DNA of 64,000 bases from assembly GCA_964463485.1 (NCBI GenBank), contig CAYXDO010000002.1, positions 1 to 64,000 on the forward strand. Reading direction: 5' to 3'. Source of the stretch: CAYXDO01 sp964463485 (lineage in GTDB: Bacteria > Myxococcota > Kuafuiibacteriia > Kuafuiibacteriales > Kuafuiibacteriaceae). Under the pieces are notes generated by a model. That model ran no database searches, was not told the DNA's origin, and saw only the letters and a list, made by a program, of their open reading frames with translations. A program made the translations under genes and the position numbers. Numbering within the stretch: the first letter of the stretch is position 1; every line of letters starts with the position of its first letter. Positions 1 through 9,241 of this stretch are shown here, one piece after another.

Positions 1-38
1 AACGCCAGCCCCGCCTTGTCGATCTTCTATGGTACCGG

Positions 39-497
39 CTAGGCCGGGTTATGAACTCTGAGCGCCCAGGCTACGCGTAGAGCTTCGAACAGCAACGCGT
101 GCAGGAAACTTTGAGTTGCGATTTCGAGTCCCTCGAAATTCAAAGCCACCGGCTGCCTGCGGGCCAGCAACGGCAACAGGGTGTTGGAGGCGAGGCTGCC
201 TGCCTTGTCCGTGTCTTCGTCCGCCATCCGCACGAGATATTGCTTGGTGTCCAGCGGCGCATCCGAATAAACGAGCAATCGGCGAATGCCGCGCTTGGCC
301 CGCCGCTCCTTCGCCCTCTGGCGGATGGTAGCTAGGAGTTGATCGTGCTCCACTACCGATCCCCGCGGTGCCTCGAAAGTCACCAAAGTCCCCGGGTAGC
401 CGAGACCGGACGGTCTCAGAATCCTCAGATCGTTGGCACCAGAGAACTCCGGGTCTCCGGTGAGGAGGAAGGACGATTCTCGCGTCGCGATCATCAT
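39..497 (-). CDS. STAS-like (DUF4325-type) domain protein
   Basis: This is a 152-residue soluble protein. Its C-terminal third (around residues 115-145) has the pattern ALNFEGLEIATQSFLHALL, which I recognise as the core of the STAS-like DUF4325 family; these are small domains usually partnered with an ATPase or regulator. The start codon ATG at 497 overlaps the stop of the upstream histidine-kinase-like ATPase gene by four bases (ATGA). A GGAGG ribosome-binding site lies inside the end of that upstream gene, so the pair is very likely translationally coupled. By analogy with anti-sigma/anti-anti-sigma (SpoIIAB/AA) pairs, the two proteins may bind each other; that is inference. The product has no signal peptide or membrane segment. 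Confidence 0.65.
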   Translation of the reverse strand: MMIATRESSFLLTGDPEFSGANDLRILRPSGLGYPGTLVTFEAPRGSVVEHDQLLATIRQRAKERRAKRGIRRLLVYSDAPLDTKQYLVRMADEDTDKAGSLASNTLLPLLARRQPVALNFEGLEIATQSFLHALLFEALRVAWALRVHNPA

Positions 498-1482
498 CGT
501 CCTCCAGTGAGCTTCGCCATCTCTGCTACGAAGAAGAGCCCCAGACCGGCGTTGGTGTCGGTGCCCTCTTGGTCTTCCGGAAAGGCTCCCGAGACATGAG
601 GCTCTATCGCCTTCACGAGGGCAGATGACGGGTCCTTGAGCTCCTCGTGCATCCCTTTGATTGAAGCGAAAATGCCGATTCCATTGTCCGCCACCGCAAC
701 CTGAATCACTTCTTCTCGATATTTTTCGCGGCCCTTACTCATGAGCTGAGCCCCGACGACAGCACCCTGCTTGTCTCGACTGTGCTGCACGACGTTTCGA
801 AGAAGCTCCGTCACTACATAGGTGATGGTCTTCCGAGTCTCTTGATCGTCCTCTGATGGCACGATGAGACTTGCTACGCGGCGAGCTGTCACTTCCAGGA
901 CCCCGCAGCCGAAAGCCGGGAGCCGTCGCAGCGGGACGGTTCTCCCAGGCTCGCCCGAGGGTTGCTCTCTGTTCGCGATTGCCTCCTCTATGCCGATCGC
1001 CCGGGCGAAACGGCTTGCGGGCGCACCAGGATCAAGCTCGATCTCGAGCGCGCGCGGACGGTCCACGCGCCCGAGCGACGCGATGGCGGCCGCGCCAAAG
1101 ACCTGAAGCACCTTGAATCCGCCGAGATGGGCACCAAAACCGCGTTCGCTCGCATGTGTGATCCAGTGCAGAAAGGCCTCAGGCTCGGCGAGAGTTGCTT
1201 TTTGCGGTCCTCGCTGCGCTTCCGGCGGCGAAGCCGCCGGGCCATGAACCCCGGTCGGGACCGCATGTTCCAGGATCCATCTGGATAGCTCAGGCGGAAG
1301 GTCGCAGCCTTCGAGTCGTAGCTTGGCCTGGTCGAACGGCACGCGCGCACGCGCGAGATCGGCCACCGCGTCATGCAAAGTCGATCGAGCGCTGCGCGGA
1401 CAGCTCGCTCGAGGTACTTCGCGTTCGAAGCCATGCGGGGTACCTGGCCGAGCATATCCCAAGGATCTGTGTTCGGCGACAT
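494..1482 (-). CDS. Histidine-kinase-like ATPase (GHKL) protein, apparent frameshift near its start
   Basis: The C-terminal half carries GHKL ATPase signatures: an N-box-like segment (ELLRNVVQHS), a G1-like box (DNGIGI) and a G2-like box (AGLGLF). There is no dimerisation/phosphoacceptor helix or receiver domain, so it resembles anti-sigma-factor-type kinases rather than a classical sensor. The intact frame runs from 494 to 1462, but its first 28 or so residues look non-coding. In the neighbouring frame, a start at 1482 gives a convincing helix (MLGQVPRMASNAKYLERAV) that would join the main frame at His-Asp-Ala-Val if the AAA run at 1377-1379 had one more base. I therefore place the start at 1482 with a one-base indel. 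It is coupled to the STAS-like gene by a four-base overlap. Confidence 0.65.
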
Positions 1483-1793
1483 GCCAGAACCCTGTCTCCC
1501 TGTCTGGCTCCCGGCTACGCAGTTTTCAGACGCCCGCGACGATCTCGATCGAGGATACGGCTGCGCCGGGTACTCCCCCCCGCGCATGGGATCATGAGCA
1601 TACACGACGTGTGCTGAGTACATCGTTCGGCCGACGGTCCCGCATCGACCTTCATCACCAGGAATGATGTGCCGGCGGTACGCCGCGCGGCCGCGAAACC
1701 CACCGGTCAGAAAACCCGAGTAGACCGGTCCTCGCCGCCCGGAGTCACGAGTTGCGACAGGCCGGGTTCACGGATAGACTTGGTCCCGAAATC
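1483..1793. other. Intergenic stretch between divergent genes
   Basis: These 311 bases separate the leftward ATPase gene from the rightward protease gene, so they should hold both promoters. I see no clear -35/-10 pair, no hairpin with a T-tract and no small gene with a convincing start; the open frames here have no recognisable content. Confidence 0.4.
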
Positions 1794-2588
1794 GTGAAAA
1801 AACTCGCGCTCCCGGGGCTCGGACTCATGGCTTCTTTCGCGGCAGGGTGGGCTGCCCGCGGCGGCATCGTCCCGGCCGAAGCCGCTCCTCCCCAACCTAT
1901 CCGTGCCGAGAGCACGATGTCTTGCTGCTCCGAATCCGCGTTTGAGAAACCGATCGAAGTACCGTCCCAGAGAGAAGTCGTCCAGCACGGGCTGGCCCTG
2001 ACCGTCTCGATTCGCGCGGGCGACCGATATGGCTCCGGGGTCATCGCGTCTCGGGACGGGTTGATTCTGACGGCTCAGCACGTCGTGGGCTCGCAGACCG
2101 CCGTCGAAGTTCGGCGGCTCCACGGCCGTTCTCAACGTGCCGCGGTCGTGGACTCCGATGAGGACCTCGACGTCGCTCTGCTGCGCCTCACGGAGCTGAG
2201 CGACCTTCCGGAGGTCGCTCGACCCATCGAGCTGTCGACGCTGCGCTCGGGGGACGAGGTGTTTTCGGTCGGATCTCCGCGGCGCCTGGAGTTCTCGGTC
2301 GACCGCGGCATCGTCTCGTTCGCCGGTCGCGAAATCTTCGGCCTCAAGTACCTGCAGACGGACCTGCCCGCGAATCAGGGGAGCTCTGGAGGACCGATCC
2401 TCGACACTCAGGGACGCGTCGTCGCGCTCTCGACCTTCGTCGTTCGCGACAGCGAGCGCCTCGCGTTCGGCCTTCCGATTGAGTACGTGTACGCTCGGTT
2501 CGCTGAGCAGCTCGGACCGATGAAGGTCTCCGAATGGGCGACTCAGGGCGCGATCGTCGGTGCGCGCCACTCTCGACGCGGCGGCTGA
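1794..2588 (+). CDS. Trypsin-like serine protease (S1C/HtrA-like core, no PDZ)
   Basis: This is a 264-residue protein with an N-terminal hydrophobic segment (about residues 2-24) that acts as signal peptide or membrane anchor. It is followed by a chymotrypsin-fold protease domain. The catalytic triad is readable: His96 in TAQHVV, Asp126 in LDVALL, and Ser198 in GSSGGP. The layout matches the DegP/HtrA protease core, but the protein ends soon after it, so there is no PDZ domain. I chose GTG at 1794 because it gives a normal positively charged leader (VKKLALPGLG); an upstream TTG at 1752 is possible. It probably cleaves misfolded or surface proteins in the periplasm. The stop is followed almost directly by a hexamer-repeat array. 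Confidence 0.8.
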   Translation: MKKLALPGLGLMASFAAGWAARGGIVPAEAAPPQPIRAESTMSCCSESAFEKPIEVPSQREVVQHGLALTVSIRAGDRYGSGVIASRDGLILTAQHVVGSQTAVEVRRLHGRSQRAAVVDSDEDLDVALLRLTELSDLPEVARPIELSTLRSGDEVFSVGSPRRLEFSVDRGIVSFAGREIFGLKYLQTDLPANQGSSGGPILDTQGRVVALSTFVVRDSERLAFGLPIEYVYARFAEQLGPMKVSEWATQGAIVGARHSRRGG

Positions 2589-2595
2589 TCGAAAG

Positions 2596-2731
2596 ACGAG
2601 CACGAGCACGAACCGAGCACGAGCACGAACGAGCACGAGCACGAACGAGCACGAACGAGCACGAGCACGAGCACGAACGAGCACGAGCACGAACGAGCAC
2701 GAGCACGAACGAGCACGAGCACGAGCACGAA
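2596..2731. repeat. GAGCAC/GAACGAGCAC hexamer-type tandem repeat array
   Basis: About 135 bases are built from GAGCAC units interrupted by GAAC, in an irregular pattern (for example ACGAGCACGAACGAGCAC). It lies directly downstream of the protease stop codon. It reads open in several frames, giving low-complexity peptides, but there is no start or family to support a gene. Confidence 0.85.
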
Positions 2732-2839
2732 AGTTTTCGAGCATTCGAACGAGTTTCACTCTTGTCCGTTCCAGAACTCGACAAGTCTGGGAATTCGCTC
2801 CCAGGAAATCGTGCTCGTGCTCGTTCGTGCTCGTGCTCG
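2678..2839. repeat. Perfect 30-bp inverted repeat with 102-bp loop
   Basis: Positions 2678-2707, inside the hexamer array, are the exact reverse complement of 2810-2839. The right arm is a short separate stretch of the same repeat in the opposite orientation. Transcribed RNA could form a long GC-rich stem downstream of the protease gene. No run of T follows the right arm, so it is not a textbook terminator. Sequence at 2866-2885 (CAGTAGTGGTAAGTAAG) resembles the outer edge of a dispersed repeat copy near 29830. Confidence 0.85.
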
Positions 2840-3101
2840 AAAAACGATGCGGATTTCGTGTGACACAGTAGTGGTAAGTAAGCGAGTCGAAAGAAGGCAA
2901 CTAAGCCGGACCCATCTCGTCTGTCCCCAACCCAAAGGAGCTCAGTCGGCCGCGGGACGCCGCTGAGACTCAGGCCGCAGCTTCTGGCCCAGATGCTGCT
3001 TGACCGTGAGCATTCGCGTATTCCGCGCCGAGCGAGGCCACGTCGCACCTGGCGGTGACTTCGCCGGGACGTCGAGGCTTCGCCCGAGAAGGAGGATCAT
3101 C

Positions 3102-3812
3102 ATGTCGAAATTCGAGAAGCTCGGAACGGTTTTCATGACGGTCATCGTCAGCTCCGTGGGTTGGGCGCAGGAGGAGCCTGAAACGACCCCGCCGATCCCG
3201 CCGATCCCGCCATCAGCTCCGTTGGACACTCCGAAGCCCGCGCCGTCGGTTCCGAGGGAAGCGATGGCGTTGGAGTCGCTCGAGGTCGATCAGCCCGTGG
3301 ATGTGCGGGCGATGACGGCCCGACAGCGTAAGCTCGTGCAACAGGCGCTCGCGGAAGATCGAGTGTACGAGGGAGATATCGATGGGAAGTTCGGCAAGCA
3401 GACCTGGGCGGCGATTCGAGCGTTTCAGGAGCAACACGCGCTGAGCGTGAACAACGGGCTGACTTCGCGTACTCTGGAGCTCCTCGGATTGAGAGACCTG
3501 CCCGTGTCGGTAGTGAGTGGCACATTCACGTCCAAGGACGTAGTTCGAGAGGTGCAGCAGTTGTTGCGGATCCAAGACTACCAGGTCAAGCAGATCGACG
3601 GAATTCTCGGACCGGCGACTCGTCTGGCGCTGAAGCAGTTTCAGCGCGACCAGGGCCTAGCGCCCTCCGGCCAACTCGACGAGCTGACATTGCAGCGCCT
3701 AGGCGTTCGAGAGAGTGATTTCGAATCCTCGGGCCCCAGCTCGGCGCCGGTGCCCGAGAAGGTCGAGGTTCCGCCCCTTGACCTCGAGCGGAGCCCCTTC
3801 GAGTCTCCCTAA
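3102..3812 (+). CDS. Exported protein with two peptidoglycan-binding (PG_binding_1) domains
   Basis: The protein is 236 residues long. A signal peptide (about residues 1-22, ending VGWA) is followed by a Pro-rich spacer and two peptidoglycan-binding-1 repeats. Repeat one (about 70-130) contains DGKFGKQTWAAIRAFQ; repeat two (about 145-205) contains DGILGPATRLALKQFQ. Such three-helix domains bind cell-wall peptides, and no catalytic domain follows, so this is a wall-binding protein of unknown partner. I set the start at ATG 3102 because an excellent AAGGAGG site lies at 3089-3095; the longer open frame from 3000 would add an implausible leader. The C-terminal 35 residues are Pro/Ser/Glu-rich and probably disordered. 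It is convergent with the next gene. Confidence 0.8.
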   Translation: MSKFEKLGTVFMTVIVSSVGWAQEEPETTPPIPPIPPSAPLDTPKPAPSVPREAMALESLEVDQPVDVRAMTARQRKLVQQALAEDRVYEGDIDGKFGKQTWAAIRAFQEQHALSVNNGLTSRTLELLGLRDLPVSVVSGTFTSKDVVREVQQLLRIQDYQVKQIDGILGPATRLALKQFQRDQGLAPSGQLDELTLQRLGVRESDFESSGPSSAPVPEKVEVPPLDLERSPFESP

Positions 3813-3936
3813 ATTCCCGGTCGATCTGCTTTTCCGACCGGCATTCGTCCCGGTCCCGAAGATAGTGAGCTTTTGCCACTCGCCTGGGTCTTGCGAGGTC
3901 CAAGTGGAGTGACTGCGATGACAACGATGCGGATGA

Positions 3937-5277
3937 TTATCGACGGAGACCGTGACGTCGTCGCAGAACCAACAGGCCCAGCATCGCCAGGCCGACCAAC
4001 TCGACTCGAGCGGAGTTGGCTGAGCATCCCGAGGCCTGAGTGGACTCACCCGTCACGGAGATTGCCATCGAGTACGTCGCTACGCGGCTCGCTTCCGGGA
4101 AGACCGCGTCGGCTCCGTCGAGCTCCGCGACGATCTCGATCTGCCACTCTCCTGGCGCGTCCGGAATCAGCATGGGTCGGCCGGCCGCGAAGCGATATTC
4201 GAACCCTCCGTCGGTCTCGGCAAACCCATCGCGAGAGTCGAGGACTCGACCCACCGCGGCGTTCACCGCGTTCTCCGATCCCTCGGGCCGCTCCCGTACT
4301 CGAAGCGAGTAACTCATCGCCGCGTCCACGCGATTGGCCAACAGGACGAAACCCACCTGCTCTCCCACGCCCAACCCGGTCCTGACCGCGAGCGCGCGAA
4401 CGCGGAAGGTGTCGAGCGGGTTGAGGCAGTCACCGGGCTTGGACCGGTCGAACACGTAGCAGAGCTCCGGGTCGTCCGCATCGCCGACGCCGTCGCGGTC
4501 GAGGTCGACCTGATCGGCATTGGCTACGTCGGGGGCGTTGTCGCGCGTGTTCGGCACGCCGTCGCCGTCCATGTCCGCGTCGCACGCGTCACCCAAAGCG
4601 TCTCCGTCTCCGTCCTCGAGGTTCGCGTTCGCCACCGCAGGGCAGTTGTCCGAGGCGTCCAGAATCCCATCCAAGTCCTCGTCTCCGTCGCAGTCGGCGC
4701 CGTTTGCGATTCCAGCCACCTTCGGGCACGGATCACTCACGTCGGCGATCCCGTCCGAGTCGTCGTCCGAGTTGCAAGCGTCTCCGAGAGTTGCCTCGTC
4801 GAGCGTACGATACTGAACCGGATTGAACATCCCCGGGCAATTGTCGACCTCGTTCCGAAGCCCATCGCCGTCCTTGTCCAAGTCATCGACGTCGCCGATG
4901 CCGTCGCCATCGACGTCGTCCTGACTCGGGTTGGGGACGACCGGAGCGTTGTCGCAGGAGCTGCCGATTTGGTCTCCGTCAGCGTCGAGTTGGTCTCGGT
5001 TTGCGACGAACGGGCAGTTGTCGAAGTCGTCTTCGAACCCGTCGTTGTCGAAGTCGTCGGACGTCGAGTAAGTCTCCCCCATGTCCGTGTTGTTGATGAG
5101 AATCGATCCGCCGCCGCCCGCGCAGTTACCTTCCGTGCACGGCGCGCCTCCCGCGCCGCCGACATCCCTCGGCGTGCCGCAGAAGCCCGAGGCACACTCG
5201 CCCTCTGCCGCCCACGCCGCGCTGGCGACCATGAGCGACCCACCGATGAGTAGTCCGAGCAACACTTTCTGGTTCAT
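3937..5277 (-). CDS. Thrombospondin type-3 repeat protein with MYXO-CTERM-like sorting tail
   Basis: This is a 446-residue surface protein. It has a clear signal peptide (residues 1-24, cleavage after AWAA), then a Gly/Cys-rich segment. About 200 residues of calcium-binding thrombospondin type-3 repeats follow, with recurrent D-x-D-x-D-G and DNCP motifs (for example DNCPFVAN, DADGDQIG, DVDGDGIGD). A beta-rich region of about 120 residues comes next. The C-terminus has a Gly-Cys (SGCSAN), a hydrophobic helix and an Arg cluster (LRRRHGLRR), the arrangement of the MYXO-CTERM signal that sorts proteins to the myxobacterial cell surface. This tail is the strongest lineage clue in the window. Function beyond calcium-dependent surface display is not evident. 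Confidence 0.85.
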   Translation of the reverse strand: MNQKVLLGLLIGGSLMVASAAWAAEGECASGFCGTPRDVGGAGGAPCTEGNCAGGGGSILINNTDMGETYSTSDDFDNDGFEDDFDNCPFVANRDQLDADGDQIGSSCDNAPVVPNPSQDDVDGDGIGDVDDLDKDGDGLRNEVDNCPGMFNPVQYRTLDEATLGDACNSDDDSDGIADVSDPCPKVAGIANGADCDGDEDLDGILDASDNCPAVANANLEDGDGDALGDACDADMDGDGVPNTRDNAPDVANADQVDLDRDGVGDADDPELCYVFDRSKPGDCLNPLDTFRVRALAVRTGLGVGEQVGFVLLANRVDAAMSYSLRVRERPEGSENAVNAAVGRVLDSRDGFAETDGGFEYRFAAGRPMLIPDAPGEWQIEIVAELDGADAVFPEASRVATYSMAISVTGESTQASGCSANSARVELVGLAMLGLLVLRRRHGLRR

Positions 5278-5552
5278 GAGTCCCCACAGTGCAAGGACCT
5301 TGCCACCCCGCTGAGGCTGTTGGGCGCAAATATGTGTGGAGTCTGGTTCCCAAAATCGAGGCTCTGCGGGGCGAGCCCGTACGAAAAGCGAGGTGCAGAG
5401 TCCGCACGGGCAACGCCCGCTGAGGCGAAACGTCGCAAGAGGGCCGAGTTGGCGAGGGACGGCCGCGGGACTGAGTAGACCGCGGACCTGAGTCTTGGGG
5501 CAGGGTGGACCAGGCGGGAGGGCGCGCCGTTTGTGTGGACGGACTGAAAAAA

Positions 5553-6980
5553 TTACCGCTTGGTCGCGTCCAGCGTCACGACCACGGTGGCCTCCATCGG
5601 GTCGTCCGACCCAATCGAGATTTCTGCGCCGTAAACGCCGTTCGTGGTCGTCTCGAAGATCACCGTCATCACCACCGATGGCGCCGGATTGGTGCAGTCC
5701 TCGGGCTGAATCACCGTCCCCGCTGAATACACCGAAGCGAGTGAGAAGGCTTGAACGGGACCCCGTGTCTGCGTGAGCGTGGGCGTCGATGTGAGTGTGA
5801 GCGGAGCGTCCCCACAGTTGACGATCCCGACGTCGGCCGTTCCGCGTGTGATTTGGCCTTCGAGGCTGAACGACACGCCGCGAGGAATCACGTCGATGTC
5901 GGGCCGCTGCACCTCGCCGTTCAGCCGAATGCGCGCCGTCGGCCGAGTCATGGAGTCCGAAGCCACGCCCAGGAACGTCGAGTCGTAGAGGTAGTCACTC
6001 GGCGTGTAAGTGACCTCGATTTGTCGCTCCGAGCCCGGCGGGAGAATGATCTCCCTCAGAGTCCCGAGCTCCGGAGAAAAATGGAAGTCATCACCTTCGC
6101 CCGTGAGCATCGTATCCACGAGCTTCATGTCCCGGGTCCCCTCGTTTTTGATCTTTACGAGTGCCTGCGTCGTGGAGACGCGATCGACTTTTCCAAAGTC
6201 GAGGATGGGTGTCTCCCCATCGTCGGTACAAAGCTCGTCTCCGCTCCCTACTCGCGCACAAACTTCGAGCTCGGGGCCGACGCCCGTGCCTGTGATCGGG
6301 ACGAGCACTTCGAGCGCCCCGATGGCCGTGGTTCGAAGCCGCGCCGCGCCGGTGGTCGAACCCATCGCCTTGGGCAAGTATGAGATCTCGAAGATCTCGG
6401 AGTGCTGAGGCGCAAAGGTGCGGACGGCGTCTTTGACATCGACCGCAAAGGCCCCGCCCCCGTCGCCGAACAGGTCGAGACTGGTCAGCTCGAACGAGTC
6501 GGTGCCGGGGTTCTTGACAGTGACCTGCCGAGTCTCCGCGGTCGTCCCGCGTTTCCACAGCACCCCGCCGAAGTCGATGGACGCTGGCTCCACCACGACC
6601 GCCGCTTCGATCCCTTCACCCGCGAGGGGTACTGTGACTTCAGGCGCGTCCGGGTCATTGGTTTTGATCGTGAGCGTGCCGGATGTTGGTCCAAGCTCCG
6701 TGGGGGTGAAGCTGACTTCGAGAGGCGTGACCGCCCCGGTGTTGATGTTGAGCGGTTCGCTCGGCGCGGAGAACGGACCGACCACCGTGAAACCTTCCGC
6801 TTTCAAGAGGAAGCTCCCCTTGTTCCTCAAGCTCAGCGGCACCCTCTTCGTCGACGCTCGGGCGACCTTGCCGAAGTCGAGCGACGGAGGCTCTACCACG
6901 AGCGCTGCATTGAGGGCTCCGAGCGAGTCGTCGCCGCACGCCGCGACCAACAACAACCCGGACAGAGTTATTGCACGCAT
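5553..6980 (-). CDS. Lipoprotein with ASH / choice-of-anchor-D immunoglobulin-like repeats
   Basis: It is a 475-residue lipoprotein. The leader MRAITLSGLLLVAAC has a good lipobox (LVAAC, Cys15). The body consists of about four 100-residue repeats beginning with the pattern (P/A)xxLDFGKV and containing VSFTPTE or ITYLPKA-like strands. These are typical of ASPM-SPD2-Hydin (ASH) or choice-of-anchor-D immunoglobulin-like domains, which usually serve as adhesive or scaffold modules outside the cell. ATG 6980 is chosen over TTG 6992 because it gives the better lipoprotein leader. It overlaps the 3' end of the upstream Kunitz-repeat gene by 13 bases, so both are probably one transcript. Confidence 0.75.
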   Translation of the reverse strand: MRAITLSGLLLVAACGDDSLGALNAALVVEPPSLDFGKVARASTKRVPLSLRNKGSFLLKAEGFTVVGPFSAPSEPLNINTGAVTPLEVSFTPTELGPTSGTLTIKTNDPDAPEVTVPLAGEGIEAAVVVEPASIDFGGVLWKRGTTAETRQVTVKNPGTDSFELTSLDLFGDGGGAFAVDVKDAVRTFAPQHSEIFEISYLPKAMGSTTGAARLRTTAIGALEVLVPITGTGVGPELEVCARVGSGDELCTDDGETPILDFGKVDRVSTTQALVKIKNEGTRDMKLVDTMLTGEGDDFHFSPELGTLREIILPPGSERQIEVTYTPSDYLYDSTFLGVASDSMTRPTARIRLNGEVQRPDIDVIPRGVSFSLEGQITRGTADVGIVNCGDAPLTLTSTPTLTQTRGPVQAFSLASVYSAGTVIQPEDCTNPAPSVVMTVIFETTTNGVYGAEISIGSDDPMEATVVVTLDATKR

Positions 6981-8958
6981 GCGTTCTCGCAAGCCTCACG
7001 CGTCTCGAAGTTGTTGCCGTTGCCTTCACAACCCCCGTAGATGAACTCGACACACCCGCCATTCAGCACGTCGAAGGCGAAGCGCGGGAAAGCGCCCCGG
7101 CACGGGCCCGGATCGACGAAGTGACTGCACACGCAGTTGAACACACACTCGGTCTCGAGCTCGTAGTTGTTCGCGTTGCCGTCACACCCTCCGTAAACGA
7201 AGAGCTCACAGGTCCCCGTCGCAGGATTGTGCCAGTAACGCGGGATCGCCGCGTCACACGGACCGACCTCCTGGGGCAAGAGGCACTCAGCCGGCACGTC
7301 ATTGACGACGCAGCCGCAACCACAAGCGCCAGAGAAGGCATCGGAGCCTGGGTCGCACGTGAATCGCAGCACCTGACATTGGAGCGGGTCCGTCGAAACA
7401 TACTGCACCCGCGGATCTGCTGGGTCTGGGCACTCATGAGTTATGCACCCACAACCGCAGGTATCGAAAAACGTCGTCTCCCCTGGGTCACACATGAACG
7501 TCGTCGCGGCGCACACCGACGGGTCTTGTGAGATGTACTGCACGAGCGGGTCATTGGGGTCAGGGCAGGCCGGGGTACTCAGAAGGCATCCGCACCCACA
7601 CGCGTCCGAGAACAGCGTCGCGTCGGGCGGGCACGTGAATCGAACTGCCATACACACGTTCGGGTCCTGGGATACATAGTGTACGAGCGGATCGGCCGGG
7701 TCCGGACACGCCAAAGGCCCATCCACACACCCACAGCCACAGACTGGGTCTACGAAGGGCGTCTGAGTTGGCTCGCAAATGAACCGAACCGTTTCGCAGA
7801 CCTGAGGGTCTTGCGAGACATAGTGCACCGCCGGGTCGTTCGGATCCGGGCAATCGAGCGGAACGCAGCCGCACCCGCAGTCGTTCGAAAACATCGACTC
7901 GTTCGCTTCGCAACGGAAATCGGCCAGCGCGCAGACCGCCGGGTCGTGACTGACGTAGGTGACCCGAGGATCGTTCGGATCTGGACAGTCTGACCCGATA
8001 CACCCGCAGCCGCAGGAGTTGCTGAAGCCAGAGGCGCCAGGAGCGCACGTGAACCGGATGCGAGCGCACTCATCTGGGTCGTGCGAGACGTAGCCCACCG
8101 CCGGATCGTTGGGGTCTGGGCACTCCAAGCCGCCACCGACACAACCGCAGCCGCACTCATCGTTGCTGAAGGGTTCGGCGTCCGGTGAGCAAGTGAACGT
8201 GATGGCCGCGCAGTGGACCGGATCGGGCGAGACATAGGAGACGTTCGGGTCGCCAGGCACCGGGCAAGCGGCAGGAATTTCACAACCGCACCCGCACGCC
8301 CCATCGAAGGGTCGAGCCGGCAACTCACACGTGAAGGTGATGGACTGGCACGTCGCCGCGTCCTGCGACACGTAACTCACTCGCGGATCGTTGGGGTCAG
8401 GACATGTCCCACAACCCACCGGGCAATCCGACTCAGGCATGGCGCCGACCGGACAAGACACGAACCCACCCAGCGGCCGGCAGAGTCCTGGCACCAACCC
8501 GGCGCAGCACCCCTCGGAGTCCGGGATTCGGCAAACGACCGGATCTCGAGCGCCGCACTCCATCCAGCAGCGACCGTCACTCGCGCAGCCCAGCCCCGGA
8601 TCGTCACACGCCCCCGCGTTGCACGGACCGCTCAGCTTTCCAAGGCACGCGGTGTCGACCTGGTCGCTTCGAAACTCGCCCGCGCTGCAGCCCCAGCTCG
8701 AACCGAGACACACGGGCGCCCGCGCGATGTCTGTGCCGCAGAAGTCCATGCAAAAGACGGCGCTGAACCCTCGCAGTCCCCGCCGGCGTCATCCGCGGGG
8801 CCCGAGTCCGTGGGTCGACTTCCATCCGGCGGTTCGCTCGCGTCCCTGGGTGCGGCGTCCGAGCGACCCGCGTCCGACGCGTCCTCATCGATGGTCGTTT
8901 GGCAAGCGAAGCTCGCACACGCAAGGGGAAGGGCAACAAAAGAGAGTCGCGACCGCAT
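6968..8958 (-). CDS. Cys-rich lipoprotein: eight CGCGC repeats plus two Kunitz/BPTI domains; one-base frameshift near start
   Basis: The body (6968-8749) has eight tandem repeats of about 45 residues. Each starts with CPDPNDP, contains YVSxDP and a mid Cys, and ends with CGCGC. Two C-terminal Kunitz-type protease-inhibitor domains follow, each with PRxxxxxxxGxCxxFxYGGCxGNxNN spacing and six cysteines. The lipoprotein leader (MRSRLSFVALPLACASFAC, start 8958) and its Asp/Ser-rich linker sit one frame away. They join the body as CEG-FSAVFCMDF if the CCC run at 8768-8770 (plus strand) had one more base. I treat this as one gene with an indel, probably an assembly error. Expected location is the outer surface; Kunitz domains would inhibit trypsin-like proteases, possibly of prey or host, which is inference. 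Confidence 0.75.
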
Positions 8959-9041
8959 AGAACAGAACCTCCAGCCTTGCTCACGCTCGCAAAGCCACCG
9001 TCAAAGGCGCGATCCCCATACCGGGCTTCGACGTGGTTTGG

Positions 9042-9241
9042 CTACTCCCTTCCCGCGGGCTCGATGTCCGCGGCTCGATATCTGCGGGCTCGATGTCCGC
9101 GGGCTCGATATCCGCAGACTCGAGATCCGCGGGCTCGAGATCCGCGGGCTTGATATCCAGATCGACGTAGAGCAGTTTCGCCGCGATGCTCAAGACGAAG
9201 CACAAGATCGCGATGGTCCAGGTCGCGCAGTCAGCCGTCAT
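9042..9241 (-). CDS. Possible small membrane protein with PADIE pentapeptide tail (one indel)
   Basis: From ATG 9241 the frame gives a hydrophobic helix (TIAILCFVLSIAAKLLY) followed by pentapeptide repeats PADLE/SADIE/PADIE encoded by a 15-bp DNA repeat. Unit 2 of the DNA repeat (9070-9083) is one G short, which breaks the frame; restoring it gives PADIEPAGRE and an immediate TAG at 9042-9044. The start codon shares a CATG with a possible alternative start (9240) of the rightward methyltransferase gene. No ribosome-binding site is visible and no family is recognised. It could equally be a repeat array that happens to stay open. Confidence 0.3.
9055..9158. repeat. 15-bp tandem repeat, seven units
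   Basis: There are seven consecutive units of the type GCGGGCTCGATATCC. Unit 2 is 14 bp (one G missing in its GGG). The third-from-last and neighbouring units differ by A/G or G/A at one to three positions. The array lies just upstream of the FkbM methyltransferase gene. Confidence 0.9.

Noticed and set aside
1707..3048. Long open frames through the GAGCAC array on both strands
   Set aside because: The repeat has no stop codons in several frames; the peptides are only low-complexity Arg/Ala/Ser/Cys.
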